Below, one piece after another: positions 7,336 through 11,159 of a stretch of DNA of 11,159 bases. The position numbers and the translations under genes were made by a program. The number at the start of each line of letters is the position of its first letter. Positions within the stretch are counted from its first letter, which is position 1. The stretch is from an uncultured Hyphomicrobiales bacterium (GTDB lineage: Bacteria; Pseudomonadota; Alphaproteobacteria; Rhizobiales; Xanthobacteraceae). The notes beneath the pieces were generated by a model. It was not told where the DNA came from. It saw only the letters and a list, made by a program, of their open reading frames with translations, and made no database searches. The stretch spans positions 1 through 11,159 of the forward strand of contig CAITEM010000561.1 of assembly GCA_903891395.1 (NCBI GenBank), written 5' to 3'.

Positions 7336-8322
7336 TCAGTCGACAGGCTTGATGTCGAAGCGCTTCACCATGTCCGCATTCCATTCATAGTCCTGCAGGA
7401 TTGCAGTCATGGCCCCCTCTGGGGTCGTCGGCTCAGGGGTCAAGCCCTGCTTCAGCAACACCGCCTTAAACTCCGCGTCGTCCATGGCCCGGCGCAGAAG
7501 CGCATTTAGTTTGTCTACTATCGGCCTTGGCGTCCCTTTGCGAACGAGCACCGTATAGAGATTCTCGAGAACGAACTCCGGGTAGCCGAGTTCGACGAGC
7601 GTTGGCACATCTGGTGCCGCCGGAGAACGCTGGCGTCCGGTAATTGCTAGCGATTTGATCAGGCCGCCTTTCAACAGCGGCAGGCTCGATGAAATTGCGT
7701 CAAAATAGGCGTCGACAACACCTTTCATCACATCTGTGGTCGCGGGTGCGCCTCCGCGATAGGCAACGCTGGTAACTGGAATACCGAGAAAGCCGCGCGT
7801 CATGCCGTTAACAATTTCGCCAACGCTACCGCGGCCTGGTGTCGCGATCGTTACGCCATCCGACTTTGACTTGGCATATGCAACAAATTCATCAAGGGTT
7901 GACGCAGGAAGTTTGGTGTTTACGTCAAGGATAAGCGGCAGACGCGCGACCAGAGTGACCGCGTCAAAATCGGCCAAGCTGTATGTAAGATTATGATAGA
8001 AGTTCGGATTGGTCGCGAATGGCGTGGAACTTGCCATGTACAGTGTGTAGCCATCCGGCTCAGACCGAGCAACCTTTTCCGTGCCGATAATTGTCGCGGC
8101 GCCAGGTACATTCTCCACGACGAAATTAGCGCCTGTATATTCACCCAATATCTGTGCAAACAGACGCGCGATGATGTCCGATGCGCCGCCGGCCGCAAAG
8201 GCAACGACGACCCTTACGGTACGAGTTGGATAGGCCGATTGCGCGGATGCAAATTGCGGCGAGAATGGAATACATGCCGCGATCATCACGACAACCGTTC
8301 GAACGAACCGTGCCGCCCTCAT
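7336..8322 (-). CDS. Bug-family (TctC-like) periplasmic solute-binding protein 2
   Basis: The 328-residue protein has a signal peptide (MRAARFVRTVVVMIAACIPF, cleavage likely after ASA near residue 27). The mature Bug fold shows TVRVVVAFAAGGASD near 35-49, VVENVPGAATIIGTEKVA near 68-85, SEPDGYTLYMASS, TPGRGSVGEIVNGM and SVAYRGGAPATTDVMKGVVDAYFD. The role is capture of a small organic anion for a tripartite tricarboxylate transporter or a sensing system; the ligand is unknown. The ATG at 8322 is preferred over the GTG one codon earlier (8325), because GGGGAG lies at a better distance from the ATG. The AFAAGGASD loop differs from that in the other two binding proteins, and overall they are clearly divergent, so this is not a recent tandem copy. 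It lies 119 bases upstream of the CoxL-type gene on the same strand. Confidence 0.93.
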   Translation of the reverse strand: MRAARFVRTVVVMIAACIPFSPQFASAQSAYPTRTVRVVVAFAAGGASDIIARLFAQILGEYTGANFVVENVPGAATIIGTEKVARSEPDGYTLYMASSTPFATNPNFYHNLTYSLADFDAVTLVARLPLILDVNTKLPASTLDEFVAYAKSKSDGVTIATPGRGSVGEIVNGMTRGFLGIPVTSVAYRGGAPATTDVMKGVVDAYFDAISSSLPLLKGGLIKSLAITGRQRSPAAPDVPTLVELGYPEFVLENLYTVLVRKGTPRPIVDKLNALLRRAMDDAEFKAVLLKQGLTPEPTTPEGAMTAILQDYEWNADMVKRFDIKPVD

Positions 8323-8449
8323 CACTCTCCCCAGAGTTTGTATCGCGGCGCCTTGCCGGAATATCTTTTTCGGTAATGGACATCGTCGATCTTGCGTCCT
8401 CCGAAGTCAAATGAGCCAAGCTGGTTGAACAAGCGGCTTTAGGCGAAGC

Positions 8450-8478
8450 GATAACACAGCGATGGAGTTATCCGTGTT
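8450..8478. promoter_or_regulatory. Overlapping dyad repeats between binding proteins 3 and 2
   Basis: The gap between the two genes (8323-8501) is the longest within the cluster and holds no gene. It contains the inverted pair GATAAC (8450-8455) and GTTATC (8467-8472), 11 bases apart. An overlapping pair AACAC (8453-8457) and GTGTT (8474-8478) is also present. Such dyads could be an operator for a promoter driving binding protein 2, the CoxL-type gene and binding protein 1 as a separate unit. Short repeats like these also arise by chance, so this is tentative. Confidence 0.25.
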
Positions 8479-8501
8479 GCGTATACCTCTGGCCCACGTC
8501 G

Positions 8502-9485
8502 CTAGTCGATCCTCTTGATGCCGGCGTTGGTGACGATGTCGCGATATTTCGTCATTTCATCGTCCCAGAACTTCTGCGCCTGAGCGAGGTCGAGGCCAAT
8601 TTGTACGGCGCCTACCTTTTCGAAGCTGGCGAGCACGTTCGGATCCTTGAGCGCTTGGCGCAGCGCGGCGTTAAGCAGTTGCTGGATCTCCTTCGAGACG
8701 CCCGAAGGCGCGCCAAGCCCGAACCATCCGTCGACCTTGTAGTCAGGCAGGCCAGCTTCCGCTGTCGTCGGCGTATCCGGCAAAACCGCGGCTAAACGCC
8801 TTTCGCCAGCAACCGCCAGGGCGGTCGCGCCCTTCGCGGCAATCGGAGCGGAGACGTTGGGGTACCAAGCAAAGCCAAGCTGCACTCTGCCCTCCATCAG
8901 GTCCGGACCGAACTGTGCGATGTTGCGATAGGGAATGTGGGTGAGCTTCGTGCCGGTCAGCTGCGAGAAATACTCGCCCGCGAGATGTTGCGACGATCCG
9001 ATGCCGACTGAACCGTAGTTCAGCGCACCGGGTTCTTTCTTGGCGAGTTCGATCAATTCCTTGACTGAATGGACCCCGATCTTGTTGCTGGCGGTGATGA
9101 CGACGGTAAAGCTCGCAAACGGCGAGATCAGAACGAGATCCTTCGCTTCGAAGCCAATGTCCTTGTACAGCATCAAGCCTGTCGTCACAGGACCAGCAGA
9201 GACGCCGAGCAGCGTGTAACCGTCCGGCGTGGCGTGCGCGGCTTGCGCGGTGCCGACATTGCCACCTGCGCCCGGCTTGTTTTCGATCACTATAGGCTGG
9301 CCGAGAATGCCTGCCATTTTATCGAACAGAACGCGGCTAACGACGTCACTGGCGCTGCCGCCTGCATAAGGGACGATCACGGTGATCGGCCGGTTCGGAT
9401 AGTTCTGGGCATGCGCGTTGTGCGCCGCCGCAAGTGTCACAGCACCCAGCACGCCGGCAAGCACGGCACGTTTGATCAACAGCAT
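8502..9485 (-). CDS. Bug-family (TctC-like) periplasmic solute-binding protein 3
   Basis: The 327-residue protein has a clear signal peptide (MLLIKRAVLAGVLGAVTLAA, cleavage likely after AHA at residue 26). It has the most canonical Bug sequence of the three. It shows ITVIVPYAGGSASD near 34-47, VIENKPGAGGNVGTAQAA near 66-83, TPDGYTLLG, NYGSVGIGSSQHLAGEYF, LTHIPYRNIAQFGPDLMEGRVQLGF and a normal C-terminal helix. It would bind a small acid in the periplasm; the ligand cannot be told from sequence. The start at ATG 9485 has a strong GGGAGGA ribosome binding site at 9491-9497. It follows the monooxygenase gene by 57 bases, so both are very likely on one transcript, and the ligand may be related to the monooxygenase substrate. 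No TctA/TctB genes are near. Confidence 0.94.
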   Translation of the reverse strand: MLLIKRAVLAGVLGAVTLAAAHNAHAQNYPNRPITVIVPYAGGSASDVVSRVLFDKMAGILGQPIVIENKPGAGGNVGTAQAAHATPDGYTLLGVSAGPVTTGLMLYKDIGFEAKDLVLISPFASFTVVITASNKIGVHSVKELIELAKKEPGALNYGSVGIGSSQHLAGEYFSQLTGTKLTHIPYRNIAQFGPDLMEGRVQLGFAWYPNVSAPIAAKGATALAVAGERRLAAVLPDTPTTAEAGLPDYKVDGWFGLGAPSGVSKEIQQLLNAALRQALKDPNVLASFEKVGAVQIGLDLAQAQKFWDDEMTKYRDIVTNAGIKRID

Positions 9486-9502
9486 ATATTTCCTCCCTTT
9501 TT

Positions 9503-9523
9503 CCTGCGTTTAGATCACGCAGG
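9503..9523. repeat. Perfect 7-bp hairpin in the monooxygenase/binding protein 3 gap
   Basis: CCTGCGT (9503-9509) and ACGCAGG (9517-9523) pair around a 7-base loop. On the transcribed (-) strand the hairpin is followed by A-rich and GGGAGG sequence rather than a U-run, so it is not an intrinsic terminator for the operon. It ends just before the ribosome binding site of binding protein 3. It could shield the downstream message from decay or tune its translation relative to the monooxygenase. Confidence 0.5.
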
Positions 9524-9542
9524 TTGTCGCCGGTGCGAAGAC

Positions 9543-10748
9543 TTATGCGCTTTTCTTGAGCTCGACCTCCGCATTGTAGCCGTACAGACGCTCCTGTTCT
9601 GGCGGGAAGGTTGCGGTTTCCGGAATGCGGTTGGATCGCATCCGCTCATTTCGGGCCTTGATCGCGGCCTCGTCGTTCGTCTGGTAAAGCTCTTCCTCGC
9701 GGCGAGCGAGGCCTTGCATCCACGCCGTGCGCGGCAATCTCAGCTTGACGAAGCGCGCCAAAGCCTCGATCGGCTTGTCCTGGCCATCGGCGATGCAACC
9801 CGCAAGTACATAAGCGTCTTCGATGCTCTGCGCACCGCCTTGCGCGTAGAAAGGCAGCATCGGATGCGCCGCGTCACCGAGCAGAACGATCCGATTCACC
9901 TGCCACTCGGGCAACGGCTCGCGGTCGTAGAGCGCTTGCTTCAGTACTCTCGGGGTCTCGGAAATAATGGTACGAATAATCGGATTCCAACCGTGATATT
10001 CCGCGAGAGCGTCTTCGATTTTGCCTTCGGCGAGCCATGACTCACGCGCGGGCTCCGTCTTGGTTCGGCTGATGCCGATCCAATTGTAGATTTTGCCAGC
10101 TGAAACATAATACGAGACGATCGAACGATTCGGCCCCATCCAGACGTTGACAAGGTTGCCGAGGTTGAGATGCGCTACGCGTTCGGCTGGAACGAGACCC
10201 CGCCAGGCCACGTTGCCTGTGAAGCGCGGCAGTTCTTTTCCGAAAAGCTGAGCGCGCACCGTCGAGTGGATTCCGTCTCCGCCGATCAGAATGTCGCCGT
10301 GATGCTTGGAGCCGTCCGTCAGCGTCAGTGAAACTCCGTTGTCGTCCTGATCAACGCGCTCGATGCGCGAACCGAGCTTGAACCCGTGCTGGCCGAGGCC
10401 GCTGAGCAAAACGTCGAGCAGTTCGGCGCGGTGCGCGGCGTAATAAGGCGAGCCGAAATGAGCTTCGGCTTTCTGACCAAGCGGCGTGTAATAGAGTCGT
10501 TCGGCAGTATCCCAGCCGCGATAATCGCGACCATCTGGGTAGGTTGCGACCTCTTTTAGGGCCTGACCGAGACCGAGCTTGAGCAGAATTTTGGCGGCAT
10601 TGGACGAAACTTGAATCCCGGCGCCAACCATCCCGAAAGCAGCGGCTTGTTCGAACAGTTGCACCTCGATGCCTCGCTTGCGCAGCGCGAGCACACTAGT
10701 GATTCCACCAATACCGCCGCCTGCGACCAGCACTTTCAGCTTGGCCAT
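9543..10748 (-). CDS. FAD-dependent monooxygenase (salicylate / 3-hydroxybenzoate hydroxylase type)
   Basis: This is a 401-residue group A flavoprotein monooxygenase that would use NAD(P)H and O2 to hydroxylate an aromatic or heteroaromatic ring in the cytoplasm. Visible motifs are the dinucleotide fold GGGIGG at 10-15 ending in Glu33 (VQLFEQA), and GAGIQVSSNA near 43-52. The DG motif ILIGGDGIHSTVR lies near 153-165, and the GD motif IVLLGDAAHPMLPFYAQGGA near 287-306 contacts FAD. Length and motifs fit salicylate 1-hydroxylase, 3-hydroxybenzoate 6-hydroxylase and 6-hydroxynicotinate 3-monooxygenase (NicC) relatives. The C-terminal LYGYNAEVE resembles the end of NicC-like enzymes, but I cannot choose between substrates. 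The ATG at 10748 has a GGAGGA ribosome binding site 7 bases upstream. It is the first gene of the - strand cluster, and its leader carries two motifs shared with other leaders in the cluster. Confidence 0.93.
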   Translation of the reverse strand: MAKLKVLVAGGGIGGITSVLALRKRGIEVQLFEQAAAFGMVGAGIQVSSNAAKILLKLGLGQALKEVATYPDGRDYRGWDTAERLYYTPLGQKAEAHFGSPYYAAHRAELLDVLLSGLGQHGFKLGSRIERVDQDDNGVSLTLTDGSKHHGDILIGGDGIHSTVRAQLFGKELPRFTGNVAWRGLVPAERVAHLNLGNLVNVWMGPNRSIVSYYVSAGKIYNWIGISRTKTEPARESWLAEGKIEDALAEYHGWNPIIRTIISETPRVLKQALYDREPLPEWQVNRIVLLGDAAHPMLPFYAQGGAQSIEDAYVLAGCIADGQDKPIEALARFVKLRLPRTAWMQGLARREEELYQTNDEAAIKARNERMRSNRIPETATFPPEQERLYGYNAEVELKKSA

Positions 10749-10764
10749 GCGCGTGTCCTCCGAT

Positions 10765-10804
10765 GTCTTATTTTATTGCAAGCATTCTGATAATTTTGCC
10801 AGAA
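10765..10804 (-). promoter_or_regulatory. Monooxygenase leader with inverted repeat and shared motifs
   Basis: Upstream of the ribosome binding site (10756-10761) lie an AT-rich element (10765-10787) similar to one upstream of the CoxL-type gene, and an inverted repeat TTCTG (10785-10789) / CAGAA (10800-10804) with a 10-base spacer. The inverted repeat overlaps the motif TCTGATAATTTTGCCAG, also found with two changes upstream of binding protein 1. As the leader of the first cluster gene this is the most likely promoter/operator region, though no textbook -35 is visible. No regulator gene is in the window. Confidence 0.4.
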
Positions 10805-11041
10805 CAAGCAAGCTATTCTAGGCGCAACACTTGCGTGACAGCGACAGCTGAGCATTTGCTACGTGGCGTCCCGAGCGCATCAAGGGGAAATACCTTGTGA
10901 AGACCGTATTCGGACCCCAATCGCGCTGTACAAGTCGCCCGCGCGTCTTGATGAAGGTCTTTCCGGCGGAGCTTACTGCCTCGGACCCGAGTAAAGAGTC
11001 GACGGACCGGGATCATTTGGCAACAAGTCAACTTCCTGACC
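10805..11041. other. Gene-free region between the monooxygenase leader and the IS element
   Basis: No gene is recognised here. A - strand frame of 102 codons spans 10813-11121 but runs into the IS end, has no ribosome binding site and no recognisable motif. Another - strand frame from the IS border reads QEVDLLPNDPGPSTLYSGPR and one more residue before a stop at 10973-10975. It could be the C-terminal remnant of a gene cut by the insertion, but it is too short to identify. Confidence 0.4.
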
Positions 11042-11054
11042 TGATCTGCCCCCT

Positions 11055-11081
11055 TTGAAGTGGTCCTCCCTGAAGTATAAT
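11055..11081 (+). promoter_or_regulatory. Candidate promoter of the IS3 orfA
   Basis: A perfect -10 TATAAT lies at 11076-11081. TTGAAG at 11055-11060 is a possible -35 with a short 15-base spacer. A strong ribosome binding site AGGAGGA (11090-11096) follows, 7 bases before the orfA ATG. The arrangement inside the IS end fits the usual weak transposase promoter overlapping the terminal repeat. Confidence 0.5.
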
Positions 11082-11103
11082 TTTGACAGAGGAGGATGCG
11101 GAG

Positions 11104-11159
11104 ATGGGCAGGAAGAGGCATACGGCGGAAGAGATCGTTGCGAAGCTTCGGCAGGTTGA
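11104..11159 (+). CDS. IS3-family transposase OrfA, N-terminus only
   Basis: Eighteen codons are visible before the window ends: MGRKRHTAEEIVAKLRQV. This is the well-known start of the OrfA helix-turn-helix protein of IS407-like IS3 elements, which binds the IS ends and is usually fused to OrfB by a -1 ribosomal frameshift to make the active transposase. The ATG has an AGGAGGA site 7 bases upstream. The visible part has no disruption. Confidence 0.85.
   Translation, partial: MGRKRHTAEEIVAKLRQV

Larger units (their letters stand above)
11042..11159 (+). mobile_element. IS3-family insertion sequence, left end (continues beyond the window)
   Basis: A TGATCTGCCCCC-type terminus begins near 11042 (possibly 11037, where TGACCTGATC starts). 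The start of an IS3-family orfA follows at 11104. C-rich ends of this form are typical of the IS407-like branch of IS3 elements in Rhizobiales. The right end, orfB and the target duplication lie outside the window, so the exact boundary and intactness cannot be judged. Confidence 0.75.

Noticed and set aside
7217..7384. N-terminal extension of the CoxL-type gene up to 7384
   Set aside because: The added residues are Cys/Arg-rich and unlike the family. They overlap the end of binding protein 2, while a good ribosome binding site supports 7216.
8141..8419. - strand frame of 92 codons in the gap before binding protein 2
   Set aside because: It overlaps the signal-peptide region of binding protein 2 out of frame and lacks a ribosome binding site.
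9069..10040. Long + strand open frame of 323 codons
   Set aside because: It lies antisense across binding protein 3 and the monooxygenase, both of which have clear family motifs. Its His/Arg-rich product shows no recognisable domain; it is a shadow frame of G+C-rich coding DNA.

Overview
The window looks like chromosomal DNA of an alphaproteobacterium of the order Hyphomicrobiales (Rhizobiales), probably Bradyrhizobiaceae or Xanthobacteraceae-like. The reasons are the high G+C of the left part, the gene set histidine kinase, DUF1289, TIGR02281 protease, TauE and DusA, and a small palindromic repeat at 2543-2591 of a type I recognise from Bradyrhizobium and Rhodopseudomonas-like genomes. The genus is inference; no rRNA or other marker is present.

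Left part (1-3620) is ordinary core-type DNA. The 3' end of a sensor histidine kinase (1-693), a small DUF1289 protein (771-968) and a membrane-anchored retropepsin-like aspartic protease (943-1674) run on the + strand. The last two overlap by 26 bases. Convergent to them on the - strand lie a TauE/SafE permease (1684-2514) and the tRNA-dihydrouridine synthase dusA (2595-3620), with the palindromic repeat filling the gap between them. A gene-free, T-rich stretch (3621-3859) follows and may be the border between core and accessory DNA.

Right part (3860-10748) is an accessory-looking catabolic or uptake cluster, all on the - strand and visibly lower in G+C (one 60-base line counted in each part: 65% at 3061, 52% at 4201). 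In transcription order it holds an FAD-dependent aromatic-ring monooxygenase (10748-9543), a Bug-family periplasmic binding protein (9485-8502), a second one (8322-7336), a stand-alone molybdopterin-binding large subunit of the xanthine dehydrogenase/CoxL family (7216-4913) and a third Bug protein (4858-3860). Gaps are 57, 179, 119 and 54 bases, so this may be one operon or two or three units. The three binding proteins would capture small, probably carboxylated, compounds in the periplasm. The molybdenum enzyme and the flavin monooxygenase could hydroxylate an aromatic or N-heteroaromatic acid. This is inference: the substrate is unknown. The FAD and iron-sulfur subunits, the TctA/TctB membrane partners, any ring-cleavage enzyme and any regulator are all missing from the window.

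Right edge: about 290 bases upstream of the cluster hold no recognisable gene. The left end of an IS3-family insertion sequence (from about 11042) then begins, with its own promoter-like sequence, a strong ribosome binding site and the first 18 codons of orfA. I found no RNA genes, CRISPR arrays or clear terminators. The most unusual feature is the catabolic cluster itself: three non-identical orphan Bug proteins around a lone CoxL-type subunit, with short sequence motifs shared between the leaders of several of its genes.
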